From NCBI RefSeq assembly GCF_000429005.1, contig NZ_AUBA01000014.1, forward strand, positions 38,515 to 102,514: a DNA stretch of 64,000 nucleotides, read 5' to 3'. This document shows, in pieces, positions 8,736 through 17,066 of this stretch. The notes beneath the pieces were generated by a model, which saw nothing but the letters and a program-made list of their open reading frames with translations, did no database searches and had not been told where the DNA came from. Position 1 is the first letter of the stretch. Every line of letters begins with the position of its first letter. A program made the position numbers and the translations under genes. The stretch is from Novosphingobium acidiphilum DSM 19966. GTDB lineage: Bacteria; Pseudomonadota; Alphaproteobacteria; Sphingomonadales; Sphingomonadaceae.

Positions 8736-8820
8736 AGACCACCCGCCCCGCCTTGCCACCCGGCCACCCATGGTACCATCCTGCTGCGATGGACGGATGG
8801 CAAGGCGGGGCGGGTGGTCT
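8736..8820. repeat. Large inverted repeat between sppA and pyrB
   Basis: Two perfect 23-base arms (8736-8758 and 8798-8820) surround a 39-base centre in the divergent sppA-pyrB gap. The arms begin AGACCACCCGCCCCGCC and are extremely GC-rich. Possibilities are a REP-like extragenic element, a bidirectional terminator, or a leader structure controlling pyrB. I saw no second copy in this window. The hairpin ends 39 bases before the pyrB start. Confidence 0.9.
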
Positions 8821-8859
8821 GAGCCGCGCCCTCGCGGCATGCAAAAGGTCTCGACTTCG

Positions 8860-9897
8860 ATGCAGCCATCGAACACCACGCCCGTTTCGCAAGGTCGCGA
8901 ATACCCCGCAGGCGGGCTTGCCTTTCCGCATCGCGATCTGACCGGGATCGGGCAACTGGCCCGGCATGAAATCCTTTATCTGCTCGACGAAGCCGAACAG
9001 TGGTTCGCGCTCAACCGCCAGTCGCAAAAACGCGCCGGGCTGTTGTCGGGCCTGACCATCATCAACGCCTTTTTCGAAAATTCGACGCGCACGCTGCTGT
9101 CGTTCGAAATCGCCGGCAAACGGCTGGGTGCCGATGTGGTCAACATGCATGCCGCCACCTCGAGCGTGAAGAAGGGTGAAACGCTGATCGACACCGCGAT
9201 CACGCTCAATGCCATGCGCGCCGATGCCATCGTCATCCGCCATGCCAGTTCGGGCGCGGTGCGGCTGATCGCGGGCAAAGTCGATTGCCCGGTGCTCAAT
9301 GCCGGCGACGGGCAGCACGAACACCCCACGCAAGGCCTGCTGGATGCCTTGTCCATCCGCCATGCGCTGCACTTGCCCCCGGGCAGCGACCTCAACGGGC
9401 TGAACGTCACGATCTGCGGCGATATCCTGCACAGCCGTGTGGCGCGATCGAACATCCTGTCGCTGACGGCACTGGGTGCAAATGTGCGCGTCTGTGCCCC
9501 GCCCGCGCTGATGCCGGCCGAGATCGAGGCGATGGGGGTCAGCGTGTTCCACGATTTTGACGCTGCTCTCAAAGGGGCGAACGTGGTCATGATGCTGCGG
9601 CTGCAGCAGGAACGGATGCAGGGCCAGTTCATCCCGTCCCCGCGCGAATACCGCCATCTTTATGGCCTGACGCTCGACCGATTGGCGCGGGCCGAGCCCG
9701 ATGCGCTGGTGATGCACCCCGGCCCGATGAACCGCGGCATCGAAATCGACAGCCAGGTCGCCGATCATCCCGCGCGCAGCCTGATCACGCACCAGGTCGA
9801 ATGCGGGGTGGCGATCCGCATGGCCTGCCTTGACGTGCTGACCCGCCGCACCCGCGGCGTGCCCGGCTGGGCCGCACTGACCGGAGAAGCGGCATGA
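8860..9897 (+). CDS. pyrB: Aspartate carbamoyltransferase catalytic subunit
   Basis: This enzyme joins carbamoyl phosphate and aspartate to give N-carbamoyl-aspartate in de novo pyrimidine synthesis. Visible are the carbamoyl-phosphate motif FFENSTRTLLSFE, the HPTQGLLDA loop and the aspartate-side segment LVMHPGPMNRG. The 345 residues include ~20 extra at the N-terminus. The start at 8860 is chosen because AAAAGG lies ~11 bases upstream; an ATG at 8839 is in frame but has no ribosome-binding site. It overlaps the dihydroorotase-like gene by four bases. No regulatory pyrI is seen. Confidence 0.95.
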   Translation: MQPSNTTPVSQGREYPAGGLAFPHRDLTGIGQLARHEILYLLDEAEQWFALNRQSQKRAGLLSGLTIINAFFENSTRTLLSFEIAGKRLGADVVNMHAATSSVKKGETLIDTAITLNAMRADAIVIRHASSGAVRLIAGKVDCPVLNAGDGQHEHPTQGLLDALSIRHALHLPPGSDLNGLNVTICGDILHSRVARSNILSLTALGANVRVCAPPALMPAEIEAMGVSVFHDFDAALKGANVVMMLRLQQERMQGQFIPSPREYRHLYGLTLDRLARAEPDALVMHPGPMNRGIEIDSQVADHPARSLITHQVECGVAIRMACLDVLTRRTRGVPGWAALTGEAA

Positions 9898-11129
9898 TCC
9901 CCCGGCCCGTTACCATCACCGGCGGCCGGCTGGTCGTGCCGCACGGCGCACCGCAACCCGGCGCGATCCGCCTGGTCGAGGGGCGGATCGCGGCCCTGGG
10001 CAATGTGTCACCCGAACCCGACGACTGTGTCATCGATGCTGCCGGGCACTTGATCGCGCCGGGCCTGGTTGATCTGGGCGTGTTCGCGGTGGACAAGCCG
10101 GCGTTCCATTTCGGCGGGATTACCCGTGCCGCGCTGATGCCCGACCAGGGTCCGCCGCTGGATCACCCGGCGCGGGTGCGCTTTGCCGCGTTGTCGGGAA
10201 AGCCCGATATGTGGATCCACCCGCTGGCCGCTGCGACGCGCGGGCTGGAGGGCGTGGAACTGGCCGAACTGGCGCTGATGCGCGATGCCGGCGCGCGCGC
10301 GGTCGCCACCGGGCGGCGCTGGATCGATGATTCGGGCGTGATGCTGCGCCTGCTGTCGTATTGCGCGATGCTCGGCCTGGTCGTGGTGACCCATGCCGAA
10401 GATGCCGGGGTGGCCGGTACGGCGGTGGCAACCGCGGGTGAAATGGCCACGCGTCTGGGCCTGCCCAGCGCGCCTGCCGCGGCAGAGGCGCTGGCCGTGG
10501 CCCGCGATATCGCCCTGGCCGAATTGAGCGGCGCGCAGCTGCATTTTCGCCAGGTGACCACCGCGCGCGCGCTCGACCTCGTTCGTGCCGCCAAAGCGCG
10601 CGGCATTCGCGTAACCGCCGGGGTAACGCCTGCGCATTTCATGCTGTCCGACCTGGAACTGGCCAATTTCCGCACGTTCAGCCGCATGTCACCGCCGTTG
10701 CGGCAGGATGCCGATCGCCGTGCCGTGGTTGATGCCATCGCCGACGGCACGATCGATGTGATCGCATCGGGCCATGACCCGCGCGGCCCCGAAGACAAGC
10801 GCTTGCCCTTTGCCGACGCCGAGCCGGGCATGGCCGGGGCCGAAACGCTGCTGCCGCTGACGCTGACGCTGGTGCGCGATGGCCGCATTGACCTGGCGCG
10901 CGCGTTCGATCTGGTGGCAGGCGCGCCGGCGCGGCTGTTGCGGGTGGATGCAGGCGTGCTGCGCATCGGCGCAGAAGCCGACATTGCCGTGGTCGATCCG
11001 CACCGCCCCTGGGTGGTGTCTTCGGACAAGATGGCCGCCAGCGCGGGCAACACGCCGTTTGATCGCCGCCCGGTCGAAGGCCGTGTAACCGCCCTGTTCA
11101 AGGGCGGTATGCAGATCGGTCAGAAATAG
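9894..11129 (+). CDS. Dihydroorotase-like protein lacking zinc ligands (PyrC', probably non-catalytic)
   Basis: This 411-residue amidohydrolase-fold protein is translationally coupled to pyrB (ATGA overlap). In active dihydroorotases the motif after PGLVDL is HVH; here it reads GVF (residues 62-64), so both metal-binding His are gone. The IHFQHVS-like His is replaced (LHFRQVT) and the TDHAPH region reads ASGHDPRG, while HAED is kept. In Pseudomonas-type organisms an inactive PyrC' forms a structural complex with PyrB, and a separate PyrC does the catalysis. The same arrangement is inferred here. Automatic annotation would probably call it an active PyrC. Confidence 0.85.
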   Translation: MIPRPVTITGGRLVVPHGAPQPGAIRLVEGRIAALGNVSPEPDDCVIDAAGHLIAPGLVDLGVFAVDKPAFHFGGITRAALMPDQGPPLDHPARVRFAALSGKPDMWIHPLAAATRGLEGVELAELALMRDAGARAVATGRRWIDDSGVMLRLLSYCAMLGLVVVTHAEDAGVAGTAVATAGEMATRLGLPSAPAAAEALAVARDIALAELSGAQLHFRQVTTARALDLVRAAKARGIRVTAGVTPAHFMLSDLELANFRTFSRMSPPLRQDADRRAVVDAIADGTIDVIASGHDPRGPEDKRLPFADAEPGMAGAETLLPLTLTLVRDGRIDLARAFDLVAGAPARLLRVDAGVLRIGAEADIAVVDPHRPWVVSSDKMAASAGNTPFDRRPVEGRVTALFKGGMQIGQK

Positions 11130-11146
11130 CGCGAAAACGGTCCGGC

Positions 11147-12511
11147 CTATTTCCGGGTCGCGTTGGGTTTTGCCGGGTGTGCCGGTGCCGGATGTGCGGC
11201 AGCCGGCTGCGCGGCCGGTTGCGGGGTCCCACGCGCCGAGGCCATCTGCACGGTGTTGACGCGCGCAGCAGCGTTGGCGGCCAGGACCATGCAGGCGTCG
11301 CCATGCGCGCGCACGGACCCGCACAGGTTTGCGGCAGAGGCCTGACCCGCAAAACCTGCCGCCTGCAAGCGCCAGAAGTCGCGCCCGTTCACTTTGACCT
11401 GCGTGATCATGTTGGGGTGGCCTTGCAGCCGTGCATCGCGCGCAAGGAAATGGCGCCAGGCGCGCCGCGCCGATTCCTCGCTGTTGAACGCGCCCAACTG
11501 GACAAGGTGCGTGCCGGGGCCGCGCGCCGGCTCGGCCCGGTGGGCCATGGCCGGGCGGACCGGCACAGGGCGGGCAACCGCGCCCAGCGCGACCGGAATC
11601 GGCTGCACCACGGGGTGCGAAACCATCGTCGGCGCCGCTGCCGGGGGCAGATCGATGCGTGCCAGTGCGCCCGATTCGAGCGGCGCCTGTGTCGGGGGCA
11701 ATTCGCCTGCGGGCGCTGCGGCCATCGCCTTGGGCTCGGGTGCGGCCTTGTCGGGCGCAGCGCCCGGAAAATGTGCCAGCGCCAGCGCGTCGGGGCGGCC
11801 TTGATCGTTGACCAGCGGTGCGCCTACCAGACTGGCGATACGGCGACGGCCATCTTCGGGCCGGGCCATCGCGGCCCAGCTTTGCACGCGGGCATCGACC
11901 TGGTCGGCAGGAACATCCTGCCCGGCCATGATCCGTGCCTCGTTCCACATGCCCGACAGGGCATAGGCCAGCGCCAGATTCTGCCGGACTTTGGGCGCAT
12001 TCTGGCCCTGGCGGATGGCGTTGGTCAGCACGGTCACACCGCGTTCGTTCTGCCCGGCCATGACCAGCGCCAGGCCAAGATCGGCTGCGGGCAGCACATC
12101 GCCATAGGTGTTGATCGTGTCGAGTGCGGCCGAGTTGCGGCCCATCGCCAGATCGCACAGCACCAGCCCAAGCGCGGCGCGGCTGCTGTCATCGCCCAGT
12201 TCGATGGCATCGGCAAATGACACGCGCGCCGATTCGAAACGGCCGCTGCGCAAATAGGCATTGGCCAGCAGGACGCGCAATGTCGGGTTGCGGCCATCGG
12301 CCAGCACAGCCTGTTCGGCCAGGGCGACCGCCCGTGGGGTTGCGCCCTGGTTCAGCGCATCGCGCGCCTGCTGCGCCATCTTTTCCGGATGCGGCGCATT
12401 GCTGGAACAGCCGCCCAGCAACGCCATACCGGCAATGCCGGCAGCGAGCAGGGCCATGCGCCGGGGCCTTGCCGTGCATCGGTCGGAGACAGTGCGAAAG
12501 GGATCGGTCAT
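11147..12511 (-). CDS. TPR lipoprotein with C-terminal SPOR domain
   Basis: The 454-residue protein starts with a lipoprotein signal (ALLGGCSSN, lipobox Cys at ~35). TPR-like helical repeats follow (~40-230: ALNQGATPRAVALAEQAVL, LLANAYLRSGRFESA), then a Pro/Ala-rich linker and a SPOR domain (~345-425, THLVQLGAFNSEESARRAW). SPOR domains bind denuded peptidoglycan, typically at division sites. The protein is probably outer-membrane or periplasmic. Its start overlaps the stop of the preceding gene by four bases, so it is in one operon with the ParA-type gene. Confidence 0.85.
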   Translation of the reverse strand: MTDPFRTVSDRCTARPRRMALLAAGIAGMALLGGCSSNAPHPEKMAQQARDALNQGATPRAVALAEQAVLADGRNPTLRVLLANAYLRSGRFESARVSFADAIELGDDSSRAALGLVLCDLAMGRNSAALDTINTYGDVLPAADLGLALVMAGQNERGVTVLTNAIRQGQNAPKVRQNLALAYALSGMWNEARIMAGQDVPADQVDARVQSWAAMARPEDGRRRIASLVGAPLVNDQGRPDALALAHFPGAAPDKAAPEPKAMAAAPAGELPPTQAPLESGALARIDLPPAAAPTMVSHPVVQPIPVALGAVARPVPVRPAMAHRAEPARGPGTHLVQLGAFNSEESARRAWRHFLARDARLQGHPNMITQVKVNGRDFWRLQAAGFAGQASAANLCGSVRAHGDACMVLAANAAARVNTVQMASARGTPQPAAQPAAAHPAPAHPAKPNATRK

Positions 12512-12930
12512 GGCTGGTTTCCGGTCGGTGTTGTGCGATGCGACGCAATGATCGCAGGGGATGAAGCGGCAGCGGCGCGGCCGCAGTAGAGGTCGAGCGC
12601 GTCGGTCAGCACGAGCTGCGCACTGCGCCCTTCTGCGGCGACGACCTGGCGCAGCCGGGCGTGACGCACCGGATCGATGCGCAAGGTAAAGGCGATGCGG
12701 CGCGCCGGTTCACCGGGCTCGGCCACCGCCGGCGCGGGGCCATCCAGACCCAGCGCAGCGGCCAGACGTTCGACCTGGCGAATGACTTCGGGCACTTCGG
12801 CCGGTCCGCCGGCTTCGGGCGCGCCGGCTTCGGGCGCGCCGAACGACAGCGGCACGCGCCGCGCCAGGCCGCGACGGCCCAGCATGGCGGCGTCGAGCGA
12901 TGCCAATGGCTTGATCCCCCCGGCGTTCAT
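12508..12930 (-). CDS. Small ribbon-helix-helix-like protein in the ParA operon
   Basis: This 140-residue protein lies between a ParA ATPase gene (7-base gap) and the SPOR lipoprotein gene (4-base overlap). Residues ~75-115 (RRIAFTLRIDPVRHARLR, then RSAQLVLTDALDLY) resemble a short strand plus two helices of ribbon-helix-helix DNA-binding proteins. The N-terminal half has Gly/Ala/Pro repeats (GAPEAGAPEAGGP). It could be the DNA-binding or cargo adaptor partner of the ParA protein. This is inference from fold and position; I know of no experimental homologue. Confidence 0.6.
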   Translation of the reverse strand: MNAGGIKPLASLDAAMLGRRGLARRVPLSFGAPEAGAPEAGGPAEVPEVIRQVERLAAALGLDGPAPAVAEPGEPARRIAFTLRIDPVRHARLRQVVAAEGRSAQLVLTDALDLYCGRAAAASSPAIIASHRTTPTGNQP

Positions 12931-12937
12931 GGCGGGC

Positions 12938-13660
12938 TCAGGACCCGATCACACGGCGGCCAAAGCCACCGCTGACCGGGCGCGCCATTGCGCCGGATGC
13001 TGTCGGCGCCTGCGGCACCGCGAACACGGTGCGCCGGAAATTTTTTTCAAGCCGTTCGGACACATATGTCCACAAGGCGCCGACTTCGGCCGCCGAACGG
13101 CCGCTCGGGTCGACTTCCATCACGGTGCGGCCATCGATCATCGATGCGGCAAAATCGGTGCGCTGATGCAGCACCACGGGCGCAACCGTGCCGTGCTGGC
13201 TTAACGCGACAGCGGCTTCGGACGTGATGCGCGCGTTGGGTGTGGCCGCGTTGACCACGAAAATCAGCGGTTTGCCGGCGCGTTCGCACAATTCGACCGT
13301 GGCACCCACTGCGCGCAGATCATGCGGGCTGGGCCTGGTCGGAACAACGATCAGTTCGGCCACCTGGATCACCGACTGGATCGCCATCGTGATCGCAGGC
13401 GGGGTGTCGATCACTGCCAGCTTGAAGCCCTGCTGGCGCAGCATGATCAGGTCCGACGCCAGCCGGGCGACGCTGGTCTGGGCCAACGCGGGATAGTCGG
13501 CTTCGCGTTCATTCCACCATTCGGTGGTCGAACCTTGTGGATCGATGTCGATCAGCACGACCGGCCCTGCGCCCGCGCGCTGCGCCTGGACGGCAAGATG
13601 CCCCGACAAGGTCGTCTTGCCGGATCCCCCTTTTTGCGATGCCAGAGCCAGTACGCGCAA
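12938..13660 (-). CDS. ParA/MinD-type ATPase
   Basis: The 240-residue ATPase has the deviant Walker A motif KGGSGKTT (10-17), Walker A' (VVLIDIDPQGSTTEWW) and Walker B (LAVIDTPPA). ParA proteins pattern cargo such as DNA, chemotaxis arrays or division machinery on the nucleoid. No ParB gene or obvious parS site is nearby; the partners are a small ribbon-helix-helix-like protein and a SPOR lipoprotein. It is therefore an orphan chromosomal ParA, with a role in polar or divisional positioning inferred from context. It is divergent from a second SPOR gene. Confidence 0.88.
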   Translation of the reverse strand: MRVLALASQKGGSGKTTLSGHLAVQAQRAGAGPVVLIDIDPQGSTTEWWNEREADYPALAQTSVARLASDLIMLRQQGFKLAVIDTPPAITMAIQSVIQVAELIVVPTRPSPHDLRAVGATVELCERAGKPLIFVVNAATPNARITSEAAVALSQHGTVAPVVLHQRTDFAASMIDGRTVMEVDPSGRSAAEVGALWTYVSERLEKNFRRTVFAVPQAPTASGAMARPVSGGFGRRVIGS

Positions 13661-13890
13661 CGCTGTTCCCCGTGATACCCAGTTTCGGTCCAGCTGCGAT
13701 CAATTCCATATCTCCCTCAAATTTTGGTTAAGATCGGTACAGATTGGCCGATTGGGCGCCATTTCGGGCCGTTTTCGCCTGGCAAGAGCCGGTTCGGAGC
13801 GAATTTGCGCCTCGTGCGGCGATCACAGTGTTTTAAGTATCATTACTTATTGCTCGGATTCGTTTACCAAGCGGATGCGAAAGCAGGGGC

Positions 13891-15018
13891 ATGATCACGA
13901 TGGTTCGCAAGACTGCATTCCCGAACGGCGCAACGCGTTGGCCTGTGGCATTTTGTGCCGGTCTTGCGATGTTGTGCGCCACGGCGCTGCCGGCACGTGC
14001 CGATGTCAAGGATGGGGTCGATGCCTGGTCGCGCGGCGATTACGATGCCGCGGTCGCCCAATGGCAGGGGCCAGCCGCCAAAGGCGATGCCGATGCCATG
14101 TTCAACATGGGCCAGGCGTACAAGCTGGGCCGGGGCGTGCCCAAGGACCTGGCCAAGGCCGAGGGGCTTTACGCCCGTGCCGCGCAAAAGGGCCATATCC
14201 GTGCGGCCGACAACTATGGCATCCTGCTGTTCCAGACCGGCCGCCAGGCAGAGGCTTTGCCCTGGTTGAATGCGTCGTCGGACCGGGGTGAGCCGCGCGC
14301 AATGTATATCCTGGGTATCGCTGCCTATAACGGTGATTACGCGCCCAAGGACATGGTGCGCGCCTATGCGCTGATGACCCGCTCGGCGCAGACCGGGCTG
14401 CAGCAGGCGATCACCAGCCTGGCCGCGATGAACGAGGCAATCCCCCTCGACCAACGCCAGCAGGCTGTCGCCCTGGCCGGAGAGATGGACCGCAAGGCCG
14501 CCGCAGCGCGTGCCAGCGAAATGGGATCGGCCGATCTTGGCGGGGCAAAACCGCCCGCGCTGTCATCCGCGGCCCCGCCTGCCGCCATGCAACGCGTCGA
14601 TCTGCCGCCTGCGCAAGTGGCGATGCCCATGCCTGTGCATGTGCCTGCGCCTGCGTCCACGCCTGTGCCAGGACCGGCCTCGGCCGGGGCGGATTACGCC
14701 CGGCCCGCGCCGGTGCGCATGGCTGCGGCAAAACCGCCGGTGGCGATTGCCGCGCCGCGCCCACCGCATTCTGCGCCGGCGGCCAGCACCGAATCGGGCG
14801 GCTGGCGCGTGCAACTGGGCGCGTTCGGACAGAAGGCCAATGCAGATGCGCTGTGGGCCAAACTGCGCGGGCGCCCCGAAATCGCCGGGCATGTCCGGAT
14901 CGACCAGGGTACCGGCGTTGCGCGCCTGATGGCGGGTGGCTATGCGCAGGGTGAAGCGCAACGGGCCTGTGCCGCGCTGAAATCTGCGGGCTTTACCTGT
15001 ATTGTCACCAACCACTGA
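13891..15018 (+). CDS. Sel1-repeat protein with C-terminal SPOR domain
   Basis: The 375-residue exported protein has a Sec signal ending LPARADV (~35). Sel1-like repeats follow (AMFNMGQAYKLGRGVPKDLAKAEGLY; AMYILGIAAYNGDYAPKDMVRAYAL), then a Pro/Ala-rich linker and a SPOR domain (~305-372, GGWRVQLGAFGQKANADALW). It is probably a periplasmic peptidoglycan-binding protein. An ATG at 13900 has the better-spaced AGGGG and may be the true start. It faces the ParA operon that encodes another SPOR protein, and overlaps the next gene by 17 bases. Confidence 0.82.
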   Translation: MITMVRKTAFPNGATRWPVAFCAGLAMLCATALPARADVKDGVDAWSRGDYDAAVAQWQGPAAKGDADAMFNMGQAYKLGRGVPKDLAKAEGLYARAAQKGHIRAADNYGILLFQTGRQAEALPWLNASSDRGEPRAMYILGIAAYNGDYAPKDMVRAYALMTRSAQTGLQQAITSLAAMNEAIPLDQRQQAVALAGEMDRKAAAARASEMGSADLGGAKPPALSSAAPPAAMQRVDLPPAQVAMPMPVHVPAPASTPVPGPASAGADYARPAPVRMAAAKPPVAIAAPRPPHSAPAASTESGGWRVQLGAFGQKANADALWAKLRGRPEIAGHVRIDQGTGVARLMAGGYAQGEAQRACAALKSAGFTCIVTNH

Positions 15019-16255
15019 TCACGCTGCCATTGCCGACCCGGTCCCAGCCCGCATCGCCGGGCTGGATTTTGTGCGCGCGGTCGCGCTGCTGGGTATCCTG
15101 ACGATCAATGTGACAGGGTTCTGGGGTCCGGCGATGGCCACATTCAGCCCGCATCTGCCCCGCGCAGAACCGGGCGGCGACTTGTGGTTCCTGATCGCCT
15201 TTGTCCTGTTCGAGGGCAAGATGCGCGCGCTATTCACCCTGCTGTTCGGCGCCAGCCTGCTGCTGTTTGTCGACGCAGCCGACCGGCGCGGGCATTGGGG
15301 CCCTGGGATACAGGCGCGGCGCCTGATCTGGCTGGCGGTGTTCGGCTATGCCCATTATCTGCTGTTCTGGTGGGGCGACATCCTGTTTCCTTATGCGCTG
15401 TGCGGGCTTGGCGCGCTGCTGCTGTGCCGTTTGCCGGCCATGCCGCTGCTGATCGGCGGGCTGGCGCTGTTTGTGGTCAGCCACGGGCTCGATGCGATCG
15501 GGGTGATCCAGGGCATATGCGCCGAACAGGCGGTGCTGGCAGGCCACGGCCTGGCTGCCGATCGCACCGACGAGGCATCGATGATGGTGCGGATTGCCGA
15601 CTCGATCGCCGAAGACCGGCACATCCTGGCCGCATCGTTCGGTGCGGCGCTTCGCCTGCGGCTTGAAACCGCCCCGTGGCGGCCGTTTCAGACCATGGCA
15701 TCGATCTTTACCGAGACCATGCCGCTGATGCTGATCGGCATGGCGCTGCATCGCACCGGACTGTGGCGCGGGGCGTGGAGCCGCAGGACCTTGTGGCAGA
15801 TCGCCGGCTGGGGCATCGGACTTGGCGGGTCGATCACCATGGGGCTGGCCTGGTGGATCGATGCGCACGGATTTCCCCCGCGCGCGATGTTCGGGGTGAT
15901 CGAAAATCTGACCGCGCTGCCGCATCTGGCGATGGCGCTGGGCTATGCCGCGGCGCTGATGCTGGCCTGGCCGCACCTGGCGACAACGGCGGCCGGCCGG
16001 ACCATGGCGGCCACCGGGCGCACAGCCTTTACCAATTATCTTGGCACCACCATGCTGATGACCGCGCTGTTTTCGGGTTGGGGGCTGGGCCTTGGCACGT
16101 GGACGGGGCGCGGCTGGGTGCCGCTGTTCATCCCGCTGGGCTGGGCGGCGATGCTGGCCTGGCCCGGCTGGTGGCTGGCACGCCATCGCCAGGGCCCGTT
16201 CGAGGCGGTCTGGCGGCGGTTGACCTGGCTTGGCGTGGCGCCAAGCAAATCTTAA
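15002..16255 (+). CDS. DUF418 family polytopic membrane protein (YeiB-like)
   Basis: This 417-residue inner-membrane protein has about ten hydrophobic segments. The N-terminal RIAGLDFVRAVALLGILTIN and the C-terminal GRTAFTNYLGTT are typical of the HTTM/DUF418 (YeiB) family. Members are of uncertain function and have been proposed to be transporters or acyltransferase-like. The start overlaps the SPOR gene, suggesting co-transcription. Specific function is unknown. Confidence 0.85.
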   Translation: MSPTTDHAAIADPVPARIAGLDFVRAVALLGILTINVTGFWGPAMATFSPHLPRAEPGGDLWFLIAFVLFEGKMRALFTLLFGASLLLFVDAADRRGHWGPGIQARRLIWLAVFGYAHYLLFWWGDILFPYALCGLGALLLCRLPAMPLLIGGLALFVVSHGLDAIGVIQGICAEQAVLAGHGLAADRTDEASMMVRIADSIAEDRHILAASFGAALRLRLETAPWRPFQTMASIFTETMPLMLIGMALHRTGLWRGAWSRRTLWQIAGWGIGLGGSITMGLAWWIDAHGFPPRAMFGVIENLTALPHLAMALGYAAALMLAWPHLATTAAGRTMAATGRTAFTNYLGTTMLMTALFSGWGLGLGTWTGRGWVPLFIPLGWAAMLAWPGWWLARHRQGPFEAVWRRLTWLGVAPSKS

Positions 16256-16331
16256 CCATGCCGATCAACCGATCTGCACCCCGGTTCGGGCTATGCGGGT
16301 CTGGTCGCGTGTGACGAAAGGACCAAAGGCA

Positions 16332-17027
16332 ATGGCCGCTGTGCCGCCGGGATGGCGCAAATGGACCAGGCGCCGCCTGCCGCTGGTGGCCGCCGGCGTG
16401 GTGGTTGCGGGTCTGTTGGCGCTGCTGTTGTTGCACATGGTCATGGATCTGGCGCTGGCGGTGTTTGACCAGCCATCGCCCCCCCCTGCACCGGCGATGG
16501 CCAGCGTGGCGCCGCCTGCAAAGGCGGCCGCGCCTGCCGCGCCGCGCGCCGATGGCCCGTTCGTGGTCCGTTCGATCCTGTCGATTCCCGGCCCGATCAA
16601 ATTCGGGCAGTTTTATTGGGACGAGACCAGGGGTGAACCCGGCCCGGTCGTGATCACGGTGGATCTGACCGCGCGGGTGCTGTCGGTGTTCGAAAACGGC
16701 CACGAGGTGGGTGCTGCCGCGATTCTCAAGGGCTATGGCGACAAGCCCACGCCTCTTGGCGTGTTCCCGATCACCCAAAAGGATGCCAGGCACGTGTCCA
16801 GCATCTATGATGCGCCGATGCCGTGGATGTTGCGCCTGACCAACGACGGCGTGTCGATCCATGGCAGCAAAGTCCAGGCGGGCTATGCCACCAATGGCTG
16901 TATCGGCGTACCCGATGCCTTTGCCGCCAAGCTGTTCGGCGTGGCGCATCTGGGTGACCGGGTGATCATCACCGATGGCAAACAGCTGAAGCTGGGCGAT
17001 CCGATCGTGACACCTGCCAAAGGCTGA
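16332..17027 (+). CDS. L,D-transpeptidase, YkuD domain, membrane-anchored
   Basis: The 231-residue protein has one N-terminal membrane anchor (~18-44) after basic residues, a Pro/Ala linker, and a YkuD domain. The catalytic signature is H177 in SIHGS and C190 in NGCIGV. These enzymes form 3-3 peptidoglycan cross-links or attach proteins to the wall in the periplasm. The start at 16332 is chosen for the upstream AAAGG and the positive-inside N-terminus. Its stop codon lies inside a terminator hairpin. Confidence 0.9.
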   Translation: MAAVPPGWRKWTRRRLPLVAAGVVVAGLLALLLLHMVMDLALAVFDQPSPPPAPAMASVAPPAKAAAPAAPRADGPFVVRSILSIPGPIKFGQFYWDETRGEPGPVVITVDLTARVLSVFENGHEVGAAAILKGYGDKPTPLGVFPITQKDARHVSSIYDAPMPWMLRLTNDGVSIHGSKVQAGYATNGCIGVPDAFAAKLFGVAHLGDRVIITDGKQLKLGDPIVTPAKG

Positions 17028-17041
17028 CGCTGCAGCCTTTT
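17019..17041. terminator. Terminator between L,D-transpeptidase and SDR genes
   Basis: AAAGGCTG and CAGCCTTT form an 8-bp stem with a 6-base loop that ends in TTTT on the plus strand. It overlaps the L,D-transpeptidase stop codon and may also serve the convergent dehydrogenase operon. Confidence 0.6.
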
Positions 17042-17066
17042 CCCGGCTGGATGCGCTGCAGGACGG

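Noticed and set aside
12508..13660. Plasmid-type ParAB partition locus
   Set aside because: There is no ParB domain or parS-like repeat, and the neighbours are chromosomal housekeeping genes.
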